A stretch of DNA of 8,085 nucleotides from Alphaproteobacteria bacterium (GCA_023259875.1 JALRFL010000027.1:1-8085), one strand, 5' to 3'; numbered from the stretch's first letter, positions 1-6,752 are shown. Notes: generated from the letters alone by a model not told the origin. Numbers and translations are program-made.

Positions 1-5
1 TAGCG

Positions 6-956
6 CTAACCGAGCGGGTTCCAGCCCGTAGCCTTTATGGTATCTGCTAATGTTCCGGCGGCTAGAATTAGCCCGACATTGCGGTTGCTGCGAAATAACC
101 GTCCGGCCAGATCGGGGTTATTTTCATCTATGCGCGCCACCTGCCAGCCAAAATGATACGCTGCCGCTAGGATGGCAAAACTGAAAAATGGGCCTGCTCC
201 TGTGGCTAGGGCAAAACCGATCAGCAAGGCTATGACCATCGTATAAACCACCGCCGTGACCTTTTGGATATGTCCGGCAAGGCTAAGGGCAGATGACCCA
301 ATGCCGATCCGCTTATCGTCGCTCATATCTTGGATGGCATAAATCGTATCATAACCAAAGGTCCAACAGGCCATAGCCAGATAAAGCCAAATCACCCGGC
401 TATCAGGCCAGACGCCAACCGCCGCCCACCCAAGCAAGACCCCCCAACTATAAGTGATGCCAAGAACGATCTGGGGGTATCCCGTGAGGCGTTTTGCCAA
501 GGGATAGGCAATGATCAGGGGCAATGCGGCGATACCAACCGCCACGGCTTCAACAGGCAATTGAATCAGCACCGCTAATCCGATCAAGGCCAGAAACACA
601 ATAATGACCAAGGCGAGGCCTATGCCGATGCGCTGGGCAGCGATGGGGCGACTGCTGGTGCGTGTGACTTGGGGGTCGATATCCCTGTCCCAGAGGTCAT
701 TAACAACACAGCCAGTTCCCCGCATGATAATGGCGCCAATTAAAAATAATCCCATTAAGCGGAACAATTCCCCAGTGCCGATATCGTGTAATCTGGCGGC
801 AACAGGCATAACAATCCACGCTGGCAATACCAATAACCACCAGCCAATTGGACGATCCATTCGCATCAGAATAAGGATATCACGGCAGAGTGGGGGCAGA
901 TAACGCCAGATGCCTTTATCGAATGAGGTGATATCGCTGGATGAAGATAAGGTCAT
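6..956 (-). CDS. ubiA: 4-hydroxybenzoate polyprenyltransferase (UbiA), ubiquinone biosynthesis
   Basis: Integral membrane prenyltransferase that joins a polyprenyl diphosphate tail to 4-hydroxybenzoate, an early committed step of ubiquinone synthesis at the inner membrane. Numbered from the ATG at 956, the 316-residue protein has the first Asp-rich motif NDLWDRDID (residues 86-94; D87, D90, D94), followed by the conserved TSSRPIA. The second is YDTIYAIQDMSDDK (about 202-215; D203, D210, D213, D214). These acidic clusters bind Mg-diphosphate in the family. Several hydrophobic segments lie between and after them, and the length is normal for alphaproteobacterial UbiA. The frame stays open upstream to a TTG at 992, adding 12 residues. 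I prefer the ATG because the extension looks unlike the family and has no well-spaced Shine-Dalgarno, although the ATG's own ribosome binding site is also weak. It is divergent from rsmE, a neighbour it often has in this class. The stop codon is three codons from the window edge. Confidence 0.96.
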   Translation of the reverse strand: MTLSSSSDITSFDKGIWRYLPPLCRDILILMRMDRPIGWWLLVLPAWIVMPVAARLHDIGTGELFRLMGLFLIGAIIMRGTGCVVNDLWDRDIDPQVTRTSSRPIAAQRIGIGLALVIIVFLALIGLAVLIQLPVEAVAVGIAALPLIIAYPLAKRLTGYPQIVLGITYSWGVLLGWAAVGVWPDSRVIWLYLAMACWTFGYDTIYAIQDMSDDKRIGIGSSALSLAGHIQKVTAVVYTMVIALLIGFALATGAGPFFSFAILAAAYHFGWQVARIDENNPDLAGRLFRSNRNVGLILAAGTLADTIKATGWNPLG

Positions 957-1053
957 GAAGCCATTTTTACTGGAACAGGGACGGCAAAACAACCCTGCAA
1001 CGCTTTATCTAGGTTAGGGCAAAAAATAGGGGGCTGACATTTGGCTTGCGTCC

Positions 1054-1062
1054 AAAGGGGGG
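1054..1062 (+). promoter_or_regulatory. Ribosome binding site that decides the rsmE start
   Basis: AAAGGGGGG lies 8 nt upstream of the ATG at 1071. It favours that ATG over the in-frame TTG at 1041, which would place this purine tract inside the coding region, and over the next ATG at 1080. Confidence 0.6.
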
Positions 1063-1070
1063 CATCGCTA

Positions 1071-1814
1071 ATGAAGGGCATGACTTCACGATCTCTGCAA
1101 CGCCTCTATCTTGCTATGCCTCTGTCGAAAGGGGATAGGCTAGACCCATCATCAGATCAGCAACATTACCTCATGACGGTATTGCGGTTAAAAGATGGTG
1201 ATCATATCAAGGTGTTTAATGAGAGGGATGGGGAATATCTGGCACAGCTGGTGGTCACAGGCCGAAAGAAAACCGCGCTTGAGATTTTGGATCAGCAACG
1301 GACGCCGCAACGCTCCCCTGATCTGACCTTGGCCTTTGCCCCGATCCGCCGGCATCGGATGGAAACCATGATTGAAAAAGCCACGGAATTAGGGGTGACG
1401 CGGTTATGCCCCGTGACAACCGCCTTTACCCAGAACGCACAAGTCAATCATCATCGTCTTTATGCCATAGCCACCGAGGCGGCTGAGCAATCCGGTCGTC
1501 TTTCTGTGCCTGTGTTAGAACAGCCGAAACCCCTCAAGGCTTTTTGCTCAGAGCACTCTGAGCAAGAGATGATATTTTGTGATGAGGCCGAAGCCGGACA
1601 GCAAAATCATCACCTGTTGGCGTATCTGCAAGCGTCTGATCAGCCGCGCCCAACAATCATTCTGATAGGCCCAGAAGGCGGCTTTTCTGATGATGAAAGG
1701 CGTTTCTTGCTGGATCAATGCCACATAAATGGGGTATCGTTAGGTCAGAATATTTTGCGAACAGACACCGCTGCGGTTCTTGCCATTGGCCTTTGGCAGG
1801 CTATTTTTGAATGA
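1071..1814 (+). CDS. rsmE: 16S rRNA (uracil-1498-N3)-methyltransferase RsmE
   Basis: SPOUT-class methyltransferase that uses S-adenosylmethionine to methylate N3 of U1498 in 16S rRNA, in the decoding region of the 30S subunit. The 247-residue product from ATG 1071 has the usual two-part plan. An N-terminal PUA-like RNA-binding part (about 10-75) includes HYLMTVLRLKDGD. The C-terminal knotted domain carries EKATELGV (102-109), EAAEQSGR (136-143), IGPEGGFSDDE (199-209) and LGQNILRTDTA (224-234), which form the SAM site in this family. The last motif has Q-N where many homologues have P-R; I read this as lineage variation. The stop overlaps the gshA start as ATGA, so the two genes are probably translationally coupled. 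The start is chosen by the strong purine tract 8 nt upstream; an in-frame TTG at 1041 is the alternative. Confidence 0.95.
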   Translation: MKGMTSRSLQRLYLAMPLSKGDRLDPSSDQQHYLMTVLRLKDGDHIKVFNERDGEYLAQLVVTGRKKTALEILDQQRTPQRSPDLTLAFAPIRRHRMETMIEKATELGVTRLCPVTTAFTQNAQVNHHRLYAIATEAAEQSGRLSVPVLEQPKPLKAFCSEHSEQEMIFCDEAEAGQQNHHLLAYLQASDQPRPTIILIGPEGGFSDDERRFLLDQCHINGVSLGQNILRTDTAAVLAIGLWQAIFE

Positions 1815-3196
1815 AAGAACGGAATACAAACATGACACATCATAATGATGCCCCAATTGATCGGGCCAGCATGATCGCTTGGTTCGCGGATGGCGAGAAA
1901 TCACCGGACCATTGGGGCATTGGTACTGAGCATGAAAAGCTTCTTTTTAACTGTAAAACCCACCGCCGCCCCAGTTACGAAGAACAAGGTGGGATCAGGG
2001 ATATCTTGACCAAGATCTCTCATATTGAGGGTTGGCAACCGGTAACAGAAATGGGCAATATCATCGCGCTTAAGCATGATGATGGTGCCTCCATCACGCT
2101 TGAACCCGGTGGACAATTTGAACTTTCTGGCGCTGTATTAAAGACACTGCATCAGACTTGCGCTGAAACCCGTTCGCATCTCAAACTCATGACTGAAATC
2201 ATGTCGGATGATTGCATCTGGATGCTAGGAATAGGCTTTGATCCCACTTGGCAGAGGGAAGATATCCCATGGATGCCGAAAGGCAGATATCGCATCATGC
2301 GTGACTATATGCCAAAGGTGGGAACAAAAGGCCTTGATATGATGCTTCGGACTTGCACCATTCAGGTCAATCTGGATTTTTCAAGCGAAGCCGATATGGT
2401 GAAGAAATTTCGCACCTCACTTGCCCTGCAACCCCTCGCAACCGCTATTTTTGCAAACTCGCCTTTTATTGAAGGTAAGCCGTCGGGCTATTTGTCTAGC
2501 CGGGCGGCGGCATGGATTGATACTGACGCGGCGCGCTCAGGTGTCCCTGCGGCGGTGTTTGACAAAGGTTTTGGCTATGAACAATGGGTAGATTATCTGC
2601 TTGATGTGCCGATGTATTTTATTCATGACGGTGACAGTTATAAGGACGCGGCAGGTCTGTCATTTAGGGATTTTATGGCTGGAAATCTGCCTGGATATGA
2701 AGGCCGCTTACCTGTCATTTCAGATTGGGAAGATCACACCACCACGGCATTTCCCGAAGTCCGTTTGAAGCGGTTTTTGGAAATGCGCGGTGCCGATGGT
2801 GGGGATTGGGGTATGATTTGTGCCTTGCCTGCCTTCTGGGTCGGATTACTTTATGATGAAGAGGCCTTGGACGCGGCTAGTGAAATTATCAGGACGATTG
2901 GCCCTGATGATGTGCTAAGTGCTCGTATGAGTGCCGCAAAGGATGGCTTGCGCGGTCAACTTGGTGACAGGGATATGGCTGATCTGGCCAAGCAAGTGCT
3001 TGCCATTTCAGAAATGGGATTGCGGCGGCGTCAGCGTTTGAATGATGTTGGCGATGATGAAACAGGATATCTTCAACCGATTAAGAATCTGGTTGATAAA
3101 GGGGAAACGCAAGCGGATCGGTTGCTTGGCCGCTTTCACAAGGAATGGAATGAAGATATTAAGCCGCTTTATGATGTTTATCGGCTTAAAAGTTAA
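1811..3196 (+). CDS. gshA: Glutamate–cysteine ligase, plant/alphaproteobacterial type (GshA)
   Basis: ATP-dependent ligase joining the gamma-carboxyl of glutamate to cysteine, the first and usually rate-limiting step of cytosolic glutathione synthesis. The 461-residue protein has hallmarks of the GCS2-type family shared by Alphaproteobacteria and plants: GIGTEHEKLLF (36-46), LEPGGQFELSG (97-107), a central TCTIQVNLDF stretch (181-190) and EVRLKRFLEMRGAD (316-329). The conserved acidic and arginine residues in these blocks build the metal, ATP and substrate sites. Length is normal for the bacterial branch, with no plant plastid extension. The first ATG (1811) overlaps the rsmE stop. A second ATG at 1832 begins MTHHNDAP, resembles typical family N-termini and has a modest purine stretch (GAACGGA) upstream, so the true product may be 7 residues shorter. 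The second glutathione gene, gshB, is not in the window. Confidence 0.97.
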   Translation: MKERNTNMTHHNDAPIDRASMIAWFADGEKSPDHWGIGTEHEKLLFNCKTHRRPSYEEQGGIRDILTKISHIEGWQPVTEMGNIIALKHDDGASITLEPGGQFELSGAVLKTLHQTCAETRSHLKLMTEIMSDDCIWMLGIGFDPTWQREDIPWMPKGRYRIMRDYMPKVGTKGLDMMLRTCTIQVNLDFSSEADMVKKFRTSLALQPLATAIFANSPFIEGKPSGYLSSRAAAWIDTDAARSGVPAAVFDKGFGYEQWVDYLLDVPMYFIHDGDSYKDAAGLSFRDFMAGNLPGYEGRLPVISDWEDHTTTAFPEVRLKRFLEMRGADGGDWGMICALPAFWVGLLYDEEALDAASEIIRTIGPDDVLSARMSAAKDGLRGQLGDRDMADLAKQVLAISEMGLRRRQRLNDVGDDETGYLQPIKNLVDKGETQADRLLGRFHKEWNEDIKPLYDVYRLKS

Positions 3197-3219
3197 TGTT
3201 TAAAGGCCCATCGCCATGA
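3196..3219 (+). promoter_or_regulatory. gshA–MFS junction with ribosome binding site and a 7-codon overlapping ORF
   Basis: AAAGG (3202-3206) sits 9 nt before the transporter ATG at 3216. In another frame, an ATG at 3196 that overlaps the gshA TAA stop (TAATG) opens a reading frame for MFKGPSP. Its TGA (3217-3219) overlaps the transporter ATG. Ribosomes ending gshA could re-initiate here and be delivered to the transporter start. The overlaps are visible in the sequence; the coupling is inferred. Confidence 0.35.
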
Positions 3220-4433
3220 TGCAGGGATTGTTACTTGTTGTTTTTGTGAACTTCGTCGGGATTGGCGCGCTGATTCCGGTGTTGCCTTATGCTGTGATTG
3301 ACGAGGCAGGGGCCAGCGAAACCGTCATGACCTTGCTGTTGGCGTCTTTTGCTCTTGCGATGATGGTTGGCTCACCTATTTTGGGGCGACTTTCTGATTA
3401 TTTCGGTCGCCGACGGGTGCTATTAGGTTCAATTCTGTTTAGCGTCATTGGCCATGTTTGGTTTGCCATGACCACAGACATCACGATGATGTTTTTTGCC
3501 CGGATTCTGGCTGGATTAGCCTCAGGCAGTATCGGTGTGATTCAGGCGATTATCACAGATACCACCGCGCCTGAACAAAGGGCGCGAGCAATGGGGCTTC
3601 TGGGGGCTTTTGTTGGCTTTGGCTTTGTCTCAGGGCCAGCGATTGGCGGTCTGCTCTCAGGCTATGGTGAGGCGGTGCATACTGCGCCGTTTTTGTTGGC
3701 TGGCGCTTTGGCCTTAACCGGATTTGTTATTGCCATCTTCTTTGTGCCAGAAAGCAAAGGGGATACGCCCCCACGCCAACTGTCATGGATACGGCGTTTT
3801 GTCCTGCTTCGGATGAGTGGGCTGTTGATGTTTGCCCTTGCGGTGTTTCTGCTTAATCTTGCCTTTGCCCAGATTGAGGCCTCGTTCACGCTCGTCTTAA
3901 AAGATGTGATGGAATATTCCAGCCGCCAGACAGGCTATGTCTTCACTTGGGTTGGGGTGATTATTATTGTGGTTCAAGGCATCTTGATTGGCCCCATTAC
4001 ACGCCGCTTAACCGAATTGGGAACATCAGCGGCAGGGGCTTTTCTTTTGGTGGTAGGACAGGTCATGACCGTTGTTATGGTCGGCTATTTTCTCGGCTTT
4101 TTTGAGCCGTCATTCTGGCCAATGATCATTTGCACAACGCTGGTCTGTACCGGTTTTGCCCTTGCCAATCCAACGGTTACTTCTGCAGCAAGTCAGGTGA
4201 TACGCAAAAATGAGGTTGGCGGCATCATGGGGGTCATTCAGGGGATGGGGTCACTGGGTCAAGTGCTTGGTCTTATTTGTTCAGGGCCGCTTTATGAAAT
4301 TGGCGGCGGCATGATGACTTTTGGCTTTGGCGGCCTTGTTAGCTTTTTGCTCTTACTGGTTATTAGCAACATGATCTGGTATCCACGGCGTCGGCGGCAT
4401 TCGCGAACGGCACAAGCATCAAAATCCAGTTAG
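3216..4433 (+). CDS. MFS transporter, DHA1/TetA-like drug:H+ antiporter family
   Basis: Predicted inner-membrane secondary transporter of 405 residues with about 12 hydrophobic helices, roughly at 4-24, 36-56, 68-86, 91-112, 125-147, 158-178, 199-222, 240-260, 273-294, 301-320, 336-357 and 366-388. Signatures run in order: IGALIPVLP in helix 1, motif A GRLSDYFGRRRVLLG in the helix 2-3 loop (57-71), motif B RILAGLASGSIG (96-107), and motif C GLLGAFVGFGFVSGPAIGG (127-145), typical of proton-driven antiporters. The substrate cannot be told from sequence. TetA proteins usually have Asp in helix 1 where this one has Asn12. The cytoplasmic N-terminus is very short: an in-frame TAA at 3201 rules out a longer start, and ATG 3219 is an equal alternative. 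It ends in a basic, Ser-rich tail. It lies 19 bp after gshA and is probably cotranscribed, so thiol-linked export is possible but unproven. Confidence 0.92.
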   Translation: MMQGLLLVVFVNFVGIGALIPVLPYAVIDEAGASETVMTLLLASFALAMMVGSPILGRLSDYFGRRRVLLGSILFSVIGHVWFAMTTDITMMFFARILAGLASGSIGVIQAIITDTTAPEQRARAMGLLGAFVGFGFVSGPAIGGLLSGYGEAVHTAPFLLAGALALTGFVIAIFFVPESKGDTPPRQLSWIRRFVLLRMSGLLMFALAVFLLNLAFAQIEASFTLVLKDVMEYSSRQTGYVFTWVGVIIIVVQGILIGPITRRLTELGTSAAGAFLLVVGQVMTVVMVGYFLGFFEPSFWPMIICTTLVCTGFALANPTVTSAASQVIRKNEVGGIMGVIQGMGSLGQVLGLICSGPLYEIGGGMMTFGFGGLVSFLLLLVISNMIWYPRRRRHSRTAQASKSS

Positions 4434-4521
4434 ACTTTAGTCTCATACATGATCTGGACAGACTTGCATGAATATCCGAATGGGTTAATTTATACACGAG
4501 TAGTTTAGGTTATCGTTTGTC
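4434..4521 (+). promoter_or_regulatory. Intergenic gap with a weak candidate promoter for the nuclease gene
   Basis: This 88-bp gap is AT-richer than its flanks. TTGCAT (4464-4469) and TAATTT (4486-4491), 16 bp apart, resemble a sigma-70-type promoter only loosely. The only Shine-Dalgarno-like bases before ATG 4522 are an AGG 12 nt upstream. No convincing terminator follows the transporter gene, so readthrough from the upstream operon cannot be excluded. Confidence 0.25.
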
Positions 4522-5043
4522 ATGCGCAGACCAGTGATTTTATCAAATCGCCTGTTGGCTGTTATTTTCCTCATTCTTGGGGGGGTATCTCATGGCCAAG
4601 CCCAAGAGGTTGTTGTCACCGCCGATAGCTGGCGCGTGGTAGATGGGGACACCATTCACCTTGCTGAACATAAAATCCGACTCTTGGGGATTGATGCGCC
4701 CGAAATCAAACAACAATGCGAAACCGCAGATGGAAATCTTTGGCCTTGCGGAAAGATGGCAAGAGATATGCTTGAGGGGTTGCTTGAAAGCGGCGGCAGA
4801 GGCATCGCTTGCGTCATTTCTAAAAAAGACCGTTATCAGCGTGATCTGGGGCGGTGTTACACCGGATCAGTAGATGGCGGCATGGATGTTCAGCAAATAT
4901 TAATTCGGGCAGGCTTTGCTGTGTCCGAATATGGCAAAGAATATCTTCAAGATGAACAGATCGCCGCGGCCCAGCGGAGGGGGATGTGGGCAGGTCATTT
5001 TCTGCGTCCAAAAGAATGGCGCAAAGCCCAAAGGGGCGGATGA
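4522..5043 (+). CDS. Exported staphylococcal-nuclease-like (thermonuclease) protein
   Basis: Predicted calcium-dependent phosphodiesterase of the SNase (OB-fold) family, 173 residues, acting on nucleic acid outside the cytoplasm. The N-terminus has basic residues (R2, R3, R10), a hydrophobic core (about 11-22) and a plausible signal peptidase site after GQA (residue 27). The mature domain keeps every catalytic position of the staphylococcal enzyme: DGDT (41-44, D43 matching D21), R53 (R35), D58 and E61 in GIDAPE (D40 and E43), and R107 in YQRDLG (R87). The later stretch DVQQILIRAGFAV (122-134) is also typical. Four cysteines (66, 76, 97, 112) remain in the mature part and could form disulfides in the periplasm. 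It may scavenge nucleotides or phosphate from DNA; that role is inferred. Its stop touches the tldD stop with no spacer. Confidence 0.9.
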   Translation: MRRPVILSNRLLAVIFLILGGVSHGQAQEVVVTADSWRVVDGDTIHLAEHKIRLLGIDAPEIKQQCETADGNLWPCGKMARDMLEGLLESGGRGIACVISKKDRYQRDLGRCYTGSVDGGMDVQQILIRAGFAVSEYGKEYLQDEQIAAAQRRGMWAGHFLRPKEWRKAQRGG

Positions 5044-5064
5044 TTAGCCCATATTTGTTCCGCC
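5035..5064. other. Small inverted repeat spanning the convergent stop codons
   Basis: GGCGGA (5035-5040) and TCCGCC (5059-5064) form a 6-bp GC-rich inverted repeat. Its 18-nt loop contains both the nuclease TGA and the complement of the tldD TAA. There is no T-run on either side, so it does not look like a canonical intrinsic terminator, but no better terminator exists between these two tail-to-tail genes. Confidence 0.25.
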
Positions 5065-6483
5065 AATTGTGATGCCGCCCATTTTCAGAGTCGGTTGCCC
5101 AACACCCACAGGAACGCCTTGCCCAGCTTTACCGCAAGTGCCAACCCCGTGATCCAGTTCCAGATCATTGCCAATCATCGTGATTTTGCCCATGGCATCA
5201 GGACCATTACCAATTAAGGTTGCCCCTTTGACAGGGGCGCCAATCTTGCCGTTTTCAATCATATAGGCTTCTGATGCCGCAAAAACAAACTTGCCGCTGG
5301 TGATATCCACTTGGCCACCACCAAAATTCACTGCATAAAGTCCTTTTTTCACTGATGCAATAATCTCATCATGGGTGTGTTGACCATTCATCATGAAGGT
5401 GTTGGTCATCCGCGGCATCGGGCTATGGGCAAAAGATTGCCGCCGCCCATTGCCTGTTGGCTCAACCCCCATCAGACGGGCATTTTGCCGATCCTGCATA
5501 TACCCTACCAGAATACCGTCTTCGATAAGAACATTGCGCCTTGAGGCTGTTCCCTCATCATCAATGGTCACTGATCCGCGCCGATCCATCATGGTGCCGT
5601 CATCGACAACCGTAACGCCTTTGGCGGCGACTTGCTGACCTATTTTCCCACTGAAAAGGGATGTGCCTTTGCGGTTGAAATCCCCTTCTAGGCCATGGCC
5701 AACGGCTTCATGCAACATTACTCCCGGCCAACCCGGCCCTAGCACCACTTCTAATTCGCCTGCTGGGGCAGCAACTGATGAAAGGTTAACACGGGCTTGG
5801 CGTATCGCTTCATCCACCTGACCTTGCCATGCTGATGGCTCTAGCCATTGGTCTAGCATGACGCGGCCACCTGCGCCGCTTGAGCCGCTTTCCATGCGTC
5901 CGTCTTTTTCTAAGACGACAGAAACATTGATCCGAACAAGAGGCCGGATATCCGCCGCCTGAAATCCATCTGGCCGCATAATGCGGACAGCGCGCCATGA
6001 GGTAGCCACAGACACACTCACCTGCTTGACCATGGGATCAGCCGCCCTTGCATAGGCATTGATATCTTCGATCAGCTTAACTTTGGTGGTGAAATCAGTG
6101 GCCTCCAGAGGGTTATCGCTAGTGTAAAGTGGGGTATTGTGACCGCCTTTAGGCGCGACGGCCATAACGCCATCATAGCCGTCATTAACCGATTTGATGG
6201 TGTTCGCCGCGCGTTTGATGGCGGCAATCGTCATGTCATCTGAATGAGCATAGCCATGAGCTTCCCCTGAAATGCCGCGTAGACCAAACCCTATCGAGCG
6301 GTCATAATTGCTGGCTTTCATCCGGCCATCATCAAAAACTAGCGATTCGCTATGACTTTCCTCAAGAAACAGCTCACCATCATCGCTTCCGGCCAACGCG
6401 TCTCCGATCACGGGCATAATCTGATCTTCGGTCAATTCGGTTTGATTAAAAAACAGCTCGTTGGTCTTGGTGATGGCATCCAT
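5044..6483 (-). CDS. tldD: Metalloprotease TldD (partner of TldE/PmbA)
   Basis: Cytosolic zinc metallopeptidase subunit that, in characterised bacteria, pairs with TldE/PmbA to degrade unfolded peptides and to mature microcin B17; it also affects CcdA turnover. The 479-residue protein matches the family length. The TldD-specific metal motif is present as HEAVGH (H258, E259, H263) within a stretch running on to GLEGDFNRKGTS, and the third ligand is probably C450 in GVGTCGKAGQ. Other family blocks are SSGAGGR (201-207), the NGRRQSFAHSPMPRMTNTF region (345-363) and the GGG/GKFVFAASEAY region (388-407). Since TldE homologues usually lack HExxxH, this is TldD rather than PmbA. The ATG at 6483 is fixed by an in-frame stop at 6496-6498; AGGA lies 10 nt upstream of it. 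It is divergent from coxB and convergent with the nuclease gene. No tldE gene is in the window. Confidence 0.97.
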   Translation of the reverse strand: MDAITKTNELFFNQTELTEDQIMPVIGDALAGSDDGELFLEESHSESLVFDDGRMKASNYDRSIGFGLRGISGEAHGYAHSDDMTIAAIKRAANTIKSVNDGYDGVMAVAPKGGHNTPLYTSDNPLEATDFTTKVKLIEDINAYARAADPMVKQVSVSVATSWRAVRIMRPDGFQAADIRPLVRINVSVVLEKDGRMESGSSGAGGRVMLDQWLEPSAWQGQVDEAIRQARVNLSSVAAPAGELEVVLGPGWPGVMLHEAVGHGLEGDFNRKGTSLFSGKIGQQVAAKGVTVVDDGTMMDRRGSVTIDDEGTASRRNVLIEDGILVGYMQDRQNARLMGVEPTGNGRRQSFAHSPMPRMTNTFMMNGQHTHDEIIASVKKGLYAVNFGGGQVDITSGKFVFAASEAYMIENGKIGAPVKGATLIGNGPDAMGKITMIGNDLELDHGVGTCGKAGQGVPVGVGQPTLKMGGITIGGTNMG

Positions 6484-6543
6484 GATCCAGAAATCCTATG
6501 TTAGCTCCGGTAAAGGTTCGGGGTTTTTCCCTATTAACTCTCC

Positions 6544-6572
6544 TTTATATGAGATGATTAAGCAAGATTGAA
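6544..6572 (-). promoter_or_regulatory. Candidate tldD promoter
   Basis: Read on the minus strand, TTCAAT (6567-6572) and TATAAA (6544-6549) are separated by 17 bp. The -10 matches the consensus at five of six bases, but the -35 is poor. Transcription would begin near 6537 and give a leader of about 55 nt containing a short GGG-AAAAA-CCC repeat. It is a weak call made on pattern alone. Confidence 0.3.
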
Positions 6573-6575
6573 AGG

Positions 6576-6716
6576 ATGAATCGTCATAGAAATGGGGATG
6601 TTGGCGGTCTCATGCGACTACCTGTCGCAAGAATTGCGCATGCTAGGGATGTTTACGGCATGGCAATTTGCGTAAAATCCGTCTATGTTTATGTGATGAA
6701 TAGTTCGCAAATCTAG
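6576..6716 (+). CDS. Possible 46-residue leader ORF upstream of coxB (doubtful)
   Basis: An ATG at 6576 opens a 46-codon frame ending in TAG at 6714-6716, starting MNRHRNGDVGG and ending VMNSSQI. AAAGG directly abuts the ATG with no spacer, which is poor for initiation. An internal ATG at 6612 is another possible start. I recognise no family, and a frame of this length is expected fairly often by chance. It is recorded because it fills most of the divergent gap and stops 37 nt before the coxB start. Confidence 0.12.
   Translation: MNRHRNGDVGGLMRLPVARIAHARDVYGMAICVKSVYVYVMNSSQI
6611..6642 (+). repeat. Overlapping inverted repeats that pair in alternative ways
   Basis: Three arms can pair in different combinations. 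TGCGAC (6613-6618) pairs with GTCGCA (6624-6629) across a 5-nt loop. CGCAA (6626-6630) pairs with TTGCG (6634-6638) across 3 nt. CATGCG (6611-6616) pairs with CGCATG (6637-6642). The first is a perfect 6-bp dyad suitable for a dimeric repressor; as RNA the set would be mutually exclusive hairpins. Confidence 0.5.
6666..6712 (+). repeat. Spaced inverted repeat ATTTGCG / CGCAAAT before coxB
   Basis: ATTTGCG (6666-6672) and its exact reverse complement CGCAAAT (6706-6712) are separated by 33 nt. They share the TTGCG core with the repeats at 6626-6638 and with GAATTGCG at 6725-6732. They could flank a core promoter as paired operator half-sites, or form a long stem in the leader. Confidence 0.4.
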
Positions 6717-6740
6717 GATATGAGGAATTGCGGAAGAATT

Positions 6741-6746
6741 GGGGGA
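6741..6746 (+). promoter_or_regulatory. Ribosome binding site that decides the coxB start
   Basis: GGGGGA sits 6 nt before the ATG at 6753. The upstream in-frame ATG at 6720 has AGGA only 1 nt before it, too close to work well, so 6753 is the better start. Confidence 0.6.
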
Positions 6747-6752
6747 TATACA

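Larger units (their letters stand above)
6484..6752. other. Divergent tldD–coxB regulatory region
   Basis: This 269-bp region is the longest stretch without a confident gene and must hold the outward promoters for tldD and the cox operon. The tldD-proximal half has a weak -10/-35 pair. The coxB-proximal half (6611-6732) is dominated by TTGCG/CGCAA pentamers and inverted repeats. No strong sigma-70 promoter is evident for coxB: TGGCAA (6661-6666) with TATGTT (6684-6689), 17 bp apart, is the best pair I could find and is poor. A 46-codon open frame crosses the coxB half. Confidence 0.6.

Noticed and set aside
1..8. TAGCGCTA palindrome at the window edge
   Set aside because: It is only 8 bp, overlaps the ubiA stop, and without flanking sequence nothing supports a function.
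330..903. Open frames antisense to ubiA
   Set aside because: They lie wholly inside a well-conserved membrane enzyme gene and have no recognisable protein features.
957..992. TTG start extending UbiA by 12 residues
   Set aside because: The extension has two Cys in a short polar stretch unlike UbiA N-termini, and no properly spaced Shine-Dalgarno is present.
1041..1070. In-frame TTG start giving RsmE 10 extra residues
   Set aside because: The strong purine tract at 1054-1062 is ideally spaced for ATG 1071, and the extension (MACVQRGASL) is not a family feature.
4432..4443. AGACT-TT-AGTCT dyad just after the transporter stop as a terminator
   Set aside because: The loop is too short, the stem is AT-rich and there is no following T-run.
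4643..5011. Alternative-frame and antisense open frames within the nuclease gene
   Set aside because: The SNase frame carries all catalytic residues; the others have no family features or plausible start context.
6720..6752. Upstream ATG for CoxB adding MRNCGRIGGYT
   Set aside because: AGGA is only 1 nt from that ATG, while ATG 6753 has GGGGGA at 6 nt and gives a clean signal peptide.
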